Positions 34,952 to 46,300 of a DNA stretch of 64,000 bases are shown piece by piece (position 1 is the first letter of the stretch; every line of letters begins with the position of its first letter). The notes beneath the pieces were generated by a model. The model made no database searches, had not been told where the DNA came from, and was given only the letters and a program-made list of their open reading frames with translations. The DNA is taken from NCBI GenBank assembly GCA_965279095.1, contig CBDIHH010000007.1:62001-126000 (forward strand). Reading direction: 5' to 3'. The position numbers and the translations under genes were made by a program. The DNA comes from CBDIHH01 sp965279095 (GTDB taxonomy: Bacteria; Pseudomonadota; Alphaproteobacteria; Caulobacterales; Caulobacteraceae).

Positions 34952-35847
34952 TCCTGGCGCCGGGATCGCCGGGAGGCGCCGAGGCCATGCTCAAGGCCGC
35001 CCATGGCCGCAGCCTGTGGGACGACGCCCGCCGGCGCCTGTTCGGCAACGGGGCCGCCGTCGCCAGCATGGCGGTGCTGGCCCTGCTGGTCGTCGCCGCC
35101 ATCGCCGGCCCGCCGCTGCTCGGCTTCCGCTACGATGTCATCAACAAGGAGGACGTCTGGGTGGCGCCCGGGGTGGCCGGCCACCTCCTGGGCACCGACT
35201 CCCTCGGCCGCGACCTGCTGGCGCGCCTGCTCGTCGGGCTGCGGGTGTCCCTCGCGATCGGCGTGGTGGCCACCTTCGTGTCCCTGGTCATCGGCGTCGC
35301 CTATGGGGCGGTGGCCGGCTACCTCGGCGGGCGGCTCGACGAGTTGATGATGCGCATCGTCGACGTGCTCTACAGCCTGCCCTTCATCTTCTTCGTGATC
35401 CTGCTGATGGTCACCTTCGGCCGCAACTTCATCCTCATCTTCGTGGCCATCGGGGCCGTGGAGTGGCTGACGATGGCGCGCATCGTGCGCGGCCAGACCC
35501 TGTCGTTGAAGCAGAAGGAGTTCGTGGAGGCGGCGCGGGCGGCGGGGCTGTCGCGGGGCGCCATCATCGCGCGCCATATCGTGCCCAACCTGCTGGGGCC
35601 GGTGGTGGTCTATGTCACCCTGACCATCCCGTCGGTGATCCTGGCCGAGAGCTTCCTCAGCTTCCTGGGCCTGGGGGTGCAGGAGCCCCTGACGTCGCTG
35701 GGCACCCTGATCTCGCGGGGCGCCCAGGACATGGAGCTGGCGCCCTGGCTGCTGGCCTTCCCCTCCATCGCCATGGTTGCGACCCTGATGGCGTTCAACT
35801 TCATCGGCGACGGCCTGCGCGACGCCATGGACCCTCGGCGCCGATGA
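34948..35847 (+). CDS. oppC: oligopeptide/dipeptide ABC importer permease, OppC/DppC type
   Basis: The 299-residue protein has the OppC_N segment before TM1, the LGTDSLGRDLLARLL motif, about six TM helices and the EAA loop in FVEAARAAGLSRGAIIARH. The GTG start at 34948 overlaps the preceding stop; ATG 34987 is the alternative. It pairs with the OppB-type permease. The stop overlaps the binding-protein start (ATGA). Confidence 0.9.
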   Translation: MILAPGSPGGAEAMLKAAHGRSLWDDARRRLFGNGAAVASMAVLALLVVAAIAGPPLLGFRYDVINKEDVWVAPGVAGHLLGTDSLGRDLLARLLVGLRVSLAIGVVATFVSLVIGVAYGAVAGYLGGRLDELMMRIVDVLYSLPFIFFVILLMVTFGRNFILIFVAIGAVEWLTMARIVRGQTLSLKQKEFVEAARAAGLSRGAIIARHIVPNLLGPVVVYVTLTIPSVILAESFLSFLGLGVQEPLTSLGTLISRGAQDMELAPWLLAFPSIAMVATLMAFNFIGDGLRDAMDPRRR

Positions 35848-37496
35848 GCGCCCGCTTCGGTCCCTGGCTGGCGATGGCCGCCATCGCCCTGCTCGCCGCC
35901 TGCGACAGCGGCGGCGGCCGGCCGGCCTGCCCGGCGGGGAAGCTGTGCCTGGAATACGGCAACGGCGCCGATCCCCTGTCCCTCGACCCCAACAAGACCA
36001 CCTCCATCCAGGAGGACGTGATCCTGGGCAATGTCTTCATGGGCCTGGCCCAGCATGACCCCCAGGCCCGGCCGATCCCCGGCATGGCCACCGCCTGGGA
36101 GACCAGCGCCGACGGCCTGGTCTGGACCTTCCATATGCGGCCGGGGGCGACCTGGTCGGATGGCGTCCCCCTCACCGCCGAGGATTTCGTCTTCTCCCTG
36201 CGCCGGATCCTGGACCCGGCGACGGCGTCGGAAACCGCGTCCCTGCTCTATTTCATCAAGAACGCCCAGCCGGTGAACGAGGGCGCCATGCCGACGACGG
36301 CGGTGGGGGTGACGGCCGTCGATCCGCTGACCCTGCGCCTCACCCTGGAGCACCCGGCCCCCTATCTGCCGCAGTTGCTTACCCACCAGGCCATGTATCC
36401 GGTGCCCCGGCATGTGGTGGAGAAATACGGAGAGCAATGGGCTTCCGGCGGCCACTTCGTCTCCAACGGCCCCTATGTGATCGAGAGCTGGAAGATGGGC
36501 GATCGCGTCCATCTGGTGCGCAATCCGCGCTTCTACGACGCGGCCAAACTGTGCATCGACGAGATCAACTTCTACCCCACCAACGACAGCATCTCGGCCG
36601 AGCGGCGGGTCGCCAGGGGCGAGCTGGACGTCAACGGCGACATCCAGTCCAACCGCATCGCCTACCTGCGTCGGCCGGACAAGATGCCCGCCTATGTGCA
36701 CACCCACACCTGGCTGGGCACCACCTACCTGGCCTTCAACGCCAAGTCCGCCCCGGCCCTGGGCGACCGCCGGGTGCGCCAGGCGCTGTCCATGGCCATC
36801 GACCGCGACTTCATCGCCACCAAGCTGCTGCGCGGCGGCCAGACGCCGGCCTGGGGCTTCGTGCCGCCGGGGATCGCCAACTACGTGCCCCAGGCGGTCA
36901 AGCCGTTCTGGGCCGACTGGCCCCTGGCGCGGCGCCAGGCCGAGGCGCGGCGGCTGCTGGCGGCGGCGGGGTATGACGCCGACCACCCGCTGAAGGTGGC
37001 GCTGAAACACCGCAACACCGCCGACCCGATGCTGTTCATGCCCGCCATCCAGGCCGACATGAAGGATATTGGCGTGCAGCTGGAGCTGGTGCAGAACGAG
37101 AGCCAGATCGCCTATGCCGCCTACCGGGCGCGGGACTTCGACATCGCCGACGCCGCCTGGATCGCCGACTACAACGACCCGCTGACCTTCCTGTATCTGC
37201 AGCGCTCCACCACCGGCGGGCAGAACTATTCCGACTACGCCAATCCCCGCTACGACGCCCTGCTGGACCAGGCCGACCACGAGCCTGACGCGGGCCGTCG
37301 CGCCGCGATCCTGGCCCAGGCGGAGAAGATCATGCTGGAGGACGCCACCGTCGCGCCGGTGTTCCACTATGTCAGCAAGAGCCTGGTCAGCCCGTCGGTC
37401 ACCGGCTGGGTCGACAACCTCGCCGACTGGCACCGGGCCCGCTACCTCTGCTTCAAGGACGCGGCGGCGCGGCGGGCGGGGGCGGCGCCCGGCTAG
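35844..37496 (+). CDS. oppA: oligopeptide-binding lipoprotein, OppA/DppA type
   Basis: The 550-residue SBP_bac_5 protein has a lipoprotein signal with lipobox LLAAC (Cys20) and the family core (DPLSLDPNKTTSIQEDVILG, then the DGLVWTFHMRPGATWSDG segment). It binds peptides or similar ligands in the periplasm. It is the last gene of the B-C-A operon with 4-bp overlaps throughout. No OppD or OppF ATPase gene follows, so the importer must use ATPases encoded elsewhere. Confidence 0.9.
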   Translation: MSARFGPWLAMAAIALLAACDSGGGRPACPAGKLCLEYGNGADPLSLDPNKTTSIQEDVILGNVFMGLAQHDPQARPIPGMATAWETSADGLVWTFHMRPGATWSDGVPLTAEDFVFSLRRILDPATASETASLLYFIKNAQPVNEGAMPTTAVGVTAVDPLTLRLTLEHPAPYLPQLLTHQAMYPVPRHVVEKYGEQWASGGHFVSNGPYVIESWKMGDRVHLVRNPRFYDAAKLCIDEINFYPTNDSISAERRVARGELDVNGDIQSNRIAYLRRPDKMPAYVHTHTWLGTTYLAFNAKSAPALGDRRVRQALSMAIDRDFIATKLLRGGQTPAWGFVPPGIANYVPQAVKPFWADWPLARRQAEARRLLAAAGYDADHPLKVALKHRNTADPMLFMPAIQADMKDIGVQLELVQNESQIAYAAYRARDFDIADAAWIADYNDPLTFLYLQRSTTGGQNYSDYANPRYDALLDQADHEPDAGRRAAILAQAEKIMLEDATVAPVFHYVSKSLVSPSVTGWVDNLADWHRARYLCFKDAAARRAGAAPG

Positions 37497-37523
37497 CGCC
37501 TTCCCGGACGACTAGACCCAAAC

Positions 37524-37625
37524 CGTCCTCGCTTCCCCGGCGTACGCCGGGGGGGCCAGATCATGAAGAACTGACCTTGCGCCATAGGATCTGGCTCCCG
37601 GCGTACGCCGGGAACGCGAGGTGAC
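37524..37625. repeat. REP-like inverted pair between oppA and sppA
   Basis: CCCCGGCGTACGCCGGGG (37535-37552) and TCCCGGCGTACGCCGGGA (37596-37613) are perfect 18-bp palindromes in inverted-related units. Each unit ends in CCAGATC facing inward (37556-37562 and its complement near 37588-37594) and in a CCTCGC-type head facing outward. It lies between two convergent genes and can fold into strong stems that may stop transcription on both strands. Confidence 0.8.
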
Positions 37626-37646
37626 TAAGGCGGCGTGATTTCCGCT

Positions 37647-39425
37647 CTACCGCACAGGCTGGTCGGCCAGCACCGTGGCCCCCTGCGCCCGCATCCGGGC
37701 GGCGGTGAGCTCTGACACCAGGGCCCGCGCCTGAGGCTCGTCCATCAGGGCGGCGGCGGTTCCCAGCACCCGGGCGGAGCTTTCGCTGGCGCCCAGGGCC
37801 CGCTGCACCGATTCGAGGAAGGTCTTGGGCGCCGGCACCATCTTCAGGCGCACGGCCTTTCCAGACAGACCGCTGAGGGCCTTGGCCCGCTCGATGGCGT
37901 CATAGAAGCCGCCCAGCTCGTCGACCAGCCCCAGCTGCTTGGCCTGGGCGCCGGTCCACACCCGTCCCTTGGCGATCTGCCGGACGCGCTCGATGGGAAT
38001 TTTGCGGCCGATGGACACCCGCTGGAGGAACTCCTCATAGACCTGGTCGATCATGCGGGCGAAGGCGGCGCGCTGGGTCGGGGTGAAGCTGGAGCTCATG
38101 GCGTAGGTCCCGGCGAAGTCGCCGCCGATGGCCATCTGGCGCACATCCACGCCGAATCGGGCCAGGGCCTGGCCCAGCGCCAGCTTGCCGCCGAAGACGC
38201 CGATGGAGCCGGTCAGGGTCGAGGGCTCGGCGACGATGGACGAGGCTTCCGACGAGATCCAGTAGCCGCCCGACGCGGCGTAGGTGCCCATGCTGATCAC
38301 CACCGGCTTGCCCGCCGCCTTGGCCGCGCGCACCGCCGCGAGGATCTGCTCGGACGCGGTATCCGAGCCGCCCGGGGACGAGACGCGGAAGACGATGGCT
38401 TTGACGTCCTTGTCCTCGATGGCGTCGTAGATCGCCTTTGAGGTCTCGTCGGAGGAAATGCCGGACGACGACGACAGCAGGCTGCCGGCGCTGGGGCCGG
38501 TGGTGATCGCCCCCTCCCCCGCGACGATGGCGATGGCGGGTCCGACGCTGCCGTGGGCCGCGCGCACGGCGCTGGCCGAATAATCCTCGAACTTCACCAG
38601 CTTGGCGCCGGCTCCGGCGCGCTGGAGCACCGCGGTCTCGGCCTCCTTGACCTGGCCCAGCTTGTCGATCAGGCCGGCGGCGCGGGCCTGGGCGGCGGTG
38701 TAGGGGCCCGCCTCGATGACGCGGCGCAGGGCGGCCGGATCCTTGGACCGGTCGGCAGCGGCGCTGGCCAGGGCGGTCTCGTAGATGGAGGTCATCCACG
38801 ACAGCTGCTCCTCGCGGTGGGCGGGGGTGTAGTCGTCGTAGAGGTAGGGGTTCACGGCCGTCTTGTATTCGTAGCGCTGCTCGTAGTTCGCCGCGATCCC
38901 GTAGCGGTCGAAGAAGCGCTTGAAGAACAGGTCCTCCGACGCCATCCCGGTGGCCTGGAAGGACGAGCCCGGCTGCATCCACAGCTCGTCCGCCGAGGCC
39001 CCCAGCATGTAGGTGGAGACCACAATCCCGGCGGGATAGAGCCCCTGGCTGTGGACGATGATCGGCTTGCCGGCGGCGCGGAAGTGCTTGAACGCCAGGC
39101 GCAGCTCGTCGGCGGCGGCGGGGGCGACGCCGCTCTCGGGCAGGCGCACGAACACCGCCTTGATCTTGCCGTCGGTCTCGGCCCGGCGCAGCGTCTGGGC
39201 GATCGACAGCACCGAATTGCCGCGCTGACGGATGAAGCCGAGGGCCGAGGTGGCGTCCTGGTCGGGCAGGCCCTCGCGCAGGTCCAGGGCCAGCACAGCC
39301 CGGGAGGGAGTCGTGGCGGGCTGGGCCGCGCCCGCCGCCAGCACGAACAGGGTGAAGGGGATACCGATGAAGAACAGCAGCAGGGCGACGAAGACGCCGG
39401 CCACCGTGATCGCGAATTGCTTCAT
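37647..39425 (-). CDS. sppA: signal peptide peptidase SppA, 67-kDa type
   Basis: The 592-residue protein has an N-terminal TM (residues 5-28) and two tandem S49 domains. The catalytic Ser lies in SSPGGSDTASEQI and the upstream Lys in the first domain (YEYKTAVNPY). It is membrane-bound in the periplasm and degrades signal peptides released by leader peptidase. The start ATG is at 39423-39425. It is a single gene, facing the Opp operon across the REP pair. Confidence 0.92.
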   Translation of the reverse strand: MKQFAITVAGVFVALLLFFIGIPFTLFVLAAGAAQPATTPSRAVLALDLREGLPDQDATSALGFIRQRGNSVLSIAQTLRRAETDGKIKAVFVRLPESGVAPAAADELRLAFKHFRAAGKPIIVHSQGLYPAGIVVSTYMLGASADELWMQPGSSFQATGMASEDLFFKRFFDRYGIAANYEQRYEYKTAVNPYLYDDYTPAHREEQLSWMTSIYETALASAAADRSKDPAALRRVIEAGPYTAAQARAAGLIDKLGQVKEAETAVLQRAGAGAKLVKFEDYSASAVRAAHGSVGPAIAIVAGEGAITTGPSAGSLLSSSSGISSDETSKAIYDAIEDKDVKAIVFRVSSPGGSDTASEQILAAVRAAKAAGKPVVISMGTYAASGGYWISSEASSIVAEPSTLTGSIGVFGGKLALGQALARFGVDVRQMAIGGDFAGTYAMSSSFTPTQRAAFARMIDQVYEEFLQRVSIGRKIPIERVRQIAKGRVWTGAQAKQLGLVDELGGFYDAIERAKALSGLSGKAVRLKMVPAPKTFLESVQRALGASESSARVLGTAAALMDEPQARALVSELTAARMRAQGATVLADQPVR

Positions 39426-39543
39426 CCCAGACGTCCTGATCGGGTTCGACGGCGCAACCTAGCCGGCGCGGGTTGCGGTCCGGTGAAGACCGCCCGGACG
39501 GGAAAATCGATGGAATTCAAGCGACAAGGGGCTCGGGAAATTT

Positions 39544-39620
39544 TGGTCGGAGTAGCAGGATTCGAACCTGCGACCCCCGCCTCCCGAAGACGGTGCTCTA
39601 CCAGGCTGAGCTATACTCCG
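39544..39620 (-). tRNA. tRNA-Pro(CGG)
   Basis: The minus strand starts CGGAGTATAGCTCAGC, has an anticodon loop TTCGGGA (anticodon CGG) in the arm CCGTC...GGCGG, and a T arm GGTTCGAATCC. The acceptor pairs CGGAGTA/TACTCCG are followed by A and an encoded CCA. Confidence 0.96.
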
Positions 39621-39778
39621 ACGTGAGGCGCGCCTTATAGGGGACGACCATTTTCCCCGCAAGCGGCCTTATCGCCTCGGTGGCGATCAATGCGTGATGG
39701 GCGCCGTTGCCAAGCCCCAGGCCTTGCGCTATCTCCACCGCCTCCCGCGGGCGCCCCGGCCTCCGCGCGGAGCGCCGT

Positions 39779-39852
39779 TGGGGAATGGTGTAATGGTAAC
39801 ACTGCGGTTTTTGGTACCGTCATTCTAGGTTCGAGTCCTAGTTCCCCAGCCA
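39779..39852 (+). tRNA. tRNA-Gln(TTG)
   Basis: The acceptor arm is TGGGGAA/TTCCCCA, followed by GCCA. The anticodon arm GCGGT-TTTTGGT-ACCGT reads TTG. The T arm contains GGTTCGAGTCC. It is divergently placed to the Pro tRNA, 158 bp away. Confidence 0.96.
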
Positions 39853-39927
39853 CGGCCCCGAGCGACGCCGACCTTGATCGGCGCCGCCCTTCGTCTTCCC
39901 CTTTTCTCGCCCGCCGCTCGCGCGGCG

Positions 39928-40332
39928 CTACGGCAGGTAACGCTTGGGAATCTGGGCCACCTCGTCCGGCGTCAGCTTGGTCAGCCCGCGGGCGATCAGC
40001 GGCGAGGAGAAGCCGTGGCCCTCCGACACCGCCAGGTCCAGATCGATGGCCGAGCACACCAGGTTGGAGCCGCGCACCCGGCTGACCAGGAAGGCGCCCG
40101 GCGCGCGCAGGCTGTGCGGCCCGGGGGTCAGGTCGACGCGGTAGACATCCTTGTTGTTCACCCGCAGCAGCAGGACATCGCGGCTGGGCGAACTCCAGCC
40201 GCGCCATTGCGAGCTATAGAAGCAGTTACGGGCGGGGTCTGCGGGGCCCCGCGCCTGGGCGGCCACAGGGATGGCGGCCGCCGCGACGGAGGCGGCGAGC
40301 AGCGCGGTCTTCACCAAGTGGGACAGTCTCAT
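39928..40332 (-). CDS. exported DUF6491-like protein
   Basis: The 134-residue protein has a signal peptide (residues 1-27, ending AAQA) and a mature domain with NCFYSSQWRGW and a conserved Cys in NLVCSAIDLDL. These are typical of the small DUF6491 group found in Caulobacterales and Sphingomonadales. SD AGGAGA precedes the ATG. The function is unknown; the cysteine pair may form a disulfide in the periplasm. Confidence 0.7.
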   Translation of the reverse strand: MRLSHLVKTALLAASVAAAAIPVAAQARGPADPARNCFYSSQWRGWSSPSRDVLLLRVNNKDVYRVDLTPGPHSLRAPGAFLVSRVRGSNLVCSAIDLDLAVSEGHGFSSPLIARGLTKLTPDEVAQIPKRYLP

Positions 40333-40532
40333 GGCTATTCTCCTAGACGGGGTTGATCAGAGAACGTTACCAGGGCCGATTTGGATCACCTTAGTCATTG
40401 AAATTAAAGGCTAAGTCGAGTTTCTGACACAGCCGGCGTCCTGTTCGGGCGCCGGGACCGACGCCCATTATACGCCTGTGGCGAACCGTCGTCTTCCTCG
40501 GTCGTTGAGGTGATAGCCCCCGGAGATCCGCC

Positions 40533-40670
40533 CTGGCCAAGTTCCGCGTCGCCGCTCACCACCCCCTCGACGCCAAGGGTCGCCGCCACCTGGCCGCGGC
40601 CGGGGCCGGCTTCGTGGCGGCCGTGCTGGCGATCGTCGGGGCGGCCGTCCTGTTCACCGGTCACGCCTGA
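40533..40670 (+). CDS. small membrane protein, 45 aa, probable CTG start
   Basis: A short frame reads AKFRVAAHHPLDAKGRRHL and then a hydrophobic helix GAGFVAAVLAIVGAAVLFTGH before TGA. Third-position GC is very high, as in real genes here. The frame is closed upstream at 40506 and contains no ATG, GTG or TTG before the conserved-looking part; CTG at 40533 lies 7 nt after GGAG (40522-40525). One TM with a basic cytosolic N-terminus is expected. No function is known. Confidence 0.5.
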   Translation: MAKFRVAAHHPLDAKGRRHLAAAGAGFVAAVLAIVGAAVLFTGHA

Positions 40671-40762
40671 AAAGTGTCTACTGTCTGCACACGCCGGTGG
40701 ACTTGAGCGCCGCCCCTTGCGAGGGTAGAGCCTGACCCGGCGCGGGGAGGCGCAACACATTC

Positions 40763-41407
40763 ATGGATATCGATCCCTTCAGAGTCGTCGCCTTCGTGCA
40801 CGTGGTCCTGTTCGCCTACTGGCTGGGCGCGGACCTCGGCGTGATGATGACCAGCCTGGCCGCGAATCGGAAGGGCGCCACCGACGACGCCCGCCTGCGC
40901 CTGCGCGAGGTGGGGACCCTCATCGACATGGCGCCGCGCAGCTGCCTGGTGCTGATGGTGCCGGTGGGCCTGACCCTGGCGCAGAACTTCGGCTCGCCGG
41001 TCACCGGCCTGTGGATCTGGCTGGCCTGGATCGTCGGCCTGGCGTGGCTGTGGCTGGTGTGGATGGTCCACCTCAAGCACGACGAGCCCCTGGGCAAGCT
41101 GTTCTGGAAGATCGATTTCGCCCTGCGCGCGGCGCTGATGGTGGCCTTCCTCGGCTTCGGCGCCTGGTGCCTGGTCACCGGCGGGCCAGTCGCCAGCAAG
41201 TGGCTGGCGACCAAGTTCATCCTGTTCGGCGTGCTGATCTCCCTGGGGATCGCCATCCGCATCCTGCTGCTGAGCCGCCCGTCGCCCAAGCCCGGCGCCA
41301 CCCCCGCCCCCGCCCCAGGACTCTGGAGCCCCCTGCGTCTCGTGGTCTTCGGGATATGGGGCCTGGTGTTCGTGATGGCCTTCCTGGGCGTCGTGAAGCC
41401 CTTCTGA
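40763..41407 (+). CDS. multi-pass hypothetical membrane protein
   Basis: The 214-residue protein has about six TM helices and conserved-looking His/Trp residues (FVHVVLFAYWLGADLG near the N-terminus and WMVHLKHDEPLGKLFWK in the middle). This resembles CopD/cytochrome b561-like four-helix proteins, but I cannot assign it. A GGGGAGG element lies 12 bp upstream. It is followed after 10 bp by the next gene, so the two form an operon. Confidence 0.65.
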   Translation: MDIDPFRVVAFVHVVLFAYWLGADLGVMMTSLAANRKGATDDARLRLREVGTLIDMAPRSCLVLMVPVGLTLAQNFGSPVTGLWIWLAWIVGLAWLWLVWMVHLKHDEPLGKLFWKIDFALRAALMVAFLGFGAWCLVTGGPVASKWLATKFILFGVLISLGIAIRILLLSRPSPKPGATPAPAPGLWSPLRLVVFGIWGLVFVMAFLGVVKPF

Positions 41408-41417
41408 GGAGTTACCA

Positions 41418-42164
41418 ATGGAACACGAAACCATCCGCGGCCGGCTCCTCTACACCTCCAAGAAGCCGGAGATCCTCGACAAGGTCCGCGGCGGCGAGAC
41501 CTTCCTGATCACCAAATATGTCGATGGCGGGCGCACCCTGCGCACCCATTGCGCCATCGACGAGAATTCGCCGCGGGTGCTGCGCGACACCATCTTCAGC
41601 TTCGACAAGCATTGGATGCCGACCGACGGCTTCATCCGGCTGACCGTGGATGAGGAATTCGTCGGCTCCAGCTGGTACCGGTTCACCCCGACCGCCATCG
41701 AGTGCGAGGGCTTCACCGCCCAGGAAGGGCGATTCTCGTCGCGGCTGGACCTCGACAAGCCGGCCCCGCTGATCGTCACCCATCCGATCCAGGCCGACGC
41801 CTTCCTCACCACCATCTTCGACATCGCCAAGGGTCCGGGCGAGCTGACCACCGACCCGATTCCGACGGTGTCGTTCAGCCACCGCGGCGCCACGGGCCCG
41901 GTGCTGCTGACCCGCAAGAAGCCGGGCTTCTTCCGTTACCTGGGGCCGGAGACCGTGACCGTCGCCGCCGGCACCTTCGACGCCCTGCATTTCCAGATCG
42001 GCGCCAGCAGCGACGACGCCGACATGCGCACCGACGTGCACCCGCCCTACAACCTGTGGGTCACCGCCGACGGCGACTATGTGCTGCTGAAGGCCCACGT
42101 CACCGGCTACATGCAGACCTATTACGAGCTGGTCGAATACGAGAAGCGGAAGAACTTCTTCTAG
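41418..42164 (+). CDS. hypothetical protein with DUF3108-like features
   Basis: The 248-residue protein has no signal peptide. It is beta-rich with repeated strands (RLLYTSKKPEIL, SWYRFTPTAIECEGF) and a C-terminal LWVTADGDYVLLKAHV stretch. This resembles DUF3108-type beta proteins, but the match is weak. SD GAGGAG at 41406-41411 sets ATG 41418. It probably works with the membrane protein encoded 10 bp upstream. Confidence 0.6.
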   Translation: MEHETIRGRLLYTSKKPEILDKVRGGETFLITKYVDGGRTLRTHCAIDENSPRVLRDTIFSFDKHWMPTDGFIRLTVDEEFVGSSWYRFTPTAIECEGFTAQEGRFSSRLDLDKPAPLIVTHPIQADAFLTTIFDIAKGPGELTTDPIPTVSFSHRGATGPVLLTRKKPGFFRYLGPETVTVAAGTFDALHFQIGASSDDADMRTDVHPPYNLWVTADGDYVLLKAHVTGYMQTYYELVEYEKRKNFF

Positions 42165-42170
42165 CCTGTC

Positions 42171-42282
42171 CCGTCATCGTCCGGCTTGACCGGACGACCC
42201 AGTCCCGCCGCCATCGCCATGGAACCCCCGGCGGCCGCGACGGGGCGCTGCTGGATCGTCCGGTCAAGCCGGACGATGACGG
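42171..42282. repeat. REP-like inverted pair, 32-bp arms
   Basis: Arm 42171-42202 is repeated inverted at 42251-42282 with 31 of 32 identical positions, separated by 48 bp. Each arm has the head CCGTCATCG, the stem TCCGGCTTGACCGGA and the tail CCAG. It sits between two convergent genes and can act as a bidirectional terminator. It is a clear REPIN-type structure. Confidence 0.9.
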
Positions 42283-42289
42283 CGGGGGG

Positions 42290-43591
42290 TTAACCGCCCA
42301 CCTTCAGCCGCACGAAGACCATCGCCCCGGTCGGGTCGCCGCCGTAGGCGCGGTCAAGGGCGCCCGGCACGAGGTTCACCGCATAGAGGCCGCCCAGGCC
42401 CAGGGTCGCCCCCGCGCTCAACCGCCAGTCGCGCACGGCGCCCACCGAGGCCTTGCCCACCGTATAGGTCGGGCCGTGGTGGCCGTGATCGGAGACCAGC
42501 TCGTTATTGTCGGTGCGCTCGGCCCGGGCGAACAGGGTCCAGGCGGCGTTGGGTTTGAGCGCCGATTCCAGCACATAGGCGTCGAGGTCGGCGTGGTCTG
42601 AGGACCGGCGGCCCCAGGCGGCGGTGGTCGACCACCAGCCGCCGTCGCCGACGGGGCGGGTGTAGATGGCGCTGGCCGACCACTTGGTCTGGTTGTCGTC
42701 CGGCTCCAGCTGCTCAGGGCTCGTCACCTTCGCCCAGGAGGCCTGCAGCGACAGGGTGTCGGTGGGGTTCCAAGACAGCCGCACGGCGGTGGAGTCCAGG
42801 GCGCCGGTTTCCAGGTCGAAGCGATGCTCGTCCGGCTCGCGGCCGCGGAAACGCGACGCCTCGATCTTCCAGCGGTCATGCACATAGCCGGCGGTGACAA
42901 CGCCGAAGGTGATGTGGGTGGAGTCCAGCCAGTGGTGGCTGATGGGCGCCTCCGGGCTGTCCATGATCGACAGCCGGTGCATGAAGGCGGGCGGACCGAA
43001 CGCCGGCTCGCCGGGCAGGCCGCCGTAGACGAACACGCTGTCGCGCGCCCCCAGGCGGTGGCTGTAGGCCGCCGACAGCTCCATCAGCAGGTCGTGCGGG
43101 TGCTGGCGGTCCACCAGGGGGGTGCGCCCGTCGGCGGTCTCGCCCGAGGCCAGCAGCACCGGATAACCGCGCTTGCCCATGAAGGGGTCCGGGCTGAGCA
43201 TGGCGCGCAGCTGGACTGCATCGCCCCCGGCGAAGGACCGCCGGGCCGAGCCCATGACCATGCCCGAGACGAAGCCCATCTCGTCGCCGCGCCGGCCGGA
43301 CTGGCGGTCGTAGACGCCGTTGAGGGTGGCGTGGCCCATCAGGGTCCAGTCGCCGCGCATGGCATGGGCGCCGTCATGGACCGAGGCGTCCGGCTGCCAG
43401 GCGGTGCCCGAGGCCTCGCGGGTCATCGGATAGGGGCCAAGGGCGCCGGTCATAGGCATGGCGTGGCCGGCGTGGTCCATCCCCGCGTGGTCCATCCCCG
43501 CCATGTCGTGCGCGCCGTGGTCCATCTCCTGGGCCGCCGCCGCGGGCGCCCAGGCCAACGCCAGGGCTGCAGCCATGAAACGCAGGCTCAT
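42290..43591 (-). CDS. His/Met-rich outer-membrane-like protein of the copper module
   Basis: The 433-residue protein has a signal peptide (residues 1-21) followed by a metal-binding segment (EMDHGAHDMAGMDHAGMD, then HAGHAM). The rest is beta-rich with alternating aromatic residues and ends AMVFVRLKVGG, like an outer-membrane barrel. It is co-transcribed with csoR by a 4-bp ATGA overlap, so copper-regulated expression is expected. It could bind or export copper at the outer membrane; no such activity is established for this family. Confidence 0.75.
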   Translation of the reverse strand: MSLRFMAAALALAWAPAAAAQEMDHGAHDMAGMDHAGMDHAGHAMPMTGALGPYPMTREASGTAWQPDASVHDGAHAMRGDWTLMGHATLNGVYDRQSGRRGDEMGFVSGMVMGSARRSFAGGDAVQLRAMLSPDPFMGKRGYPVLLASGETADGRTPLVDRQHPHDLLMELSAAYSHRLGARDSVFVYGGLPGEPAFGPPAFMHRLSIMDSPEAPISHHWLDSTHITFGVVTAGYVHDRWKIEASRFRGREPDEHRFDLETGALDSTAVRLSWNPTDTLSLQASWAKVTSPEQLEPDDNQTKWSASAIYTRPVGDGGWWSTTAAWGRRSSDHADLDAYVLESALKPNAAWTLFARAERTDNNELVSDHGHHGPTYTVGKASVGAVRDWRLSAGATLGLGGLYAVNLVPGALDRAYGGDPTGAMVFVRLKVGG

Positions 43592-43863
43592 CGCGACGCC
43601 CTCCCCAGCAGTTCGATCAGTTCCGCCGCCTTCTGGCGCTGCTGCGCCGGATCGCCGCTGACGATGGCGCCCTCGATGCAGTGTCCGAGGTGATCCTTGA
43701 GGATCTCGCCCTCGATCCGGTTCAGGGCCGCCCTGACCGCCTGGATCTGGGTGAGAATGTCGATGCAGTAGCGGTCCTCCTGCACCATGCGGCCGACGCC
43801 GCGCACCTGGCCCTCGACCCGGTTCAGCCGGTTGATGAGCTTGTCCTTGTTGTCACGCTGCAT
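43588..43863 (-). CDS. csoR: CsoR-type copper-sensing repressor
   Basis: The 91-residue four-helix protein has the CsoR copper ligands Cys33 (RYCIDIL), His58 and Cys62 (DHLGHCIEG), and the basic N-terminal helix (NRLNRVEGQVRGV). The start is ATG 43861-43863 behind AAGGAGG; the longer frame covers the operator region and is not coding. Cu(I) binding releases CsoR from its operator. It is divergent from copA and overlaps the outer-membrane gene by 4 bp. Confidence 0.93.
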   Translation of the reverse strand: MQRDNKDKLINRLNRVEGQVRGVGRMVQEDRYCIDILTQIQAVRAALNRIEGEILKDHLGHCIEGAIVSGDPAQQRQKAAELIELLGRASR

Positions 43864-43887
43864 CAGCGGCCTCCTTGCCACCCGACA

Positions 43888-43932
43888 TATACCCCCCGGC
43901 GGTATCTTGCAACATGCCCCCAGGGGGTATAT
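43888..43932. promoter_or_regulatory. two CsoR operator-like palindromes in the csoR/copA divergent region
   Basis: TATACCCCCCGGCGGTAT (43888-43905) and ATGCCCCCAGGGGGTATAT (43914-43932) resemble the G/C-core, TATA-flanked CsoR operator. They sit between the csoR start (43863) and the copA start (43958). CsoR likely represses both directions from them. Confidence 0.7.
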
Positions 43933-43957
43933 TCGTCGGCCATTAGGAGCGATCCGC

Positions 43958-46276
<2,319 letters not shown>

Positions 46277-46300
46277 GCTCGACATCCACCCACCTCCTAC

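Noticed and set aside
39544..39852. tRNA genes as integration (att) sites
   Set aside because: No integrase gene, no direct repeat of the tRNA 3' ends and no foreign-like genes nearby.
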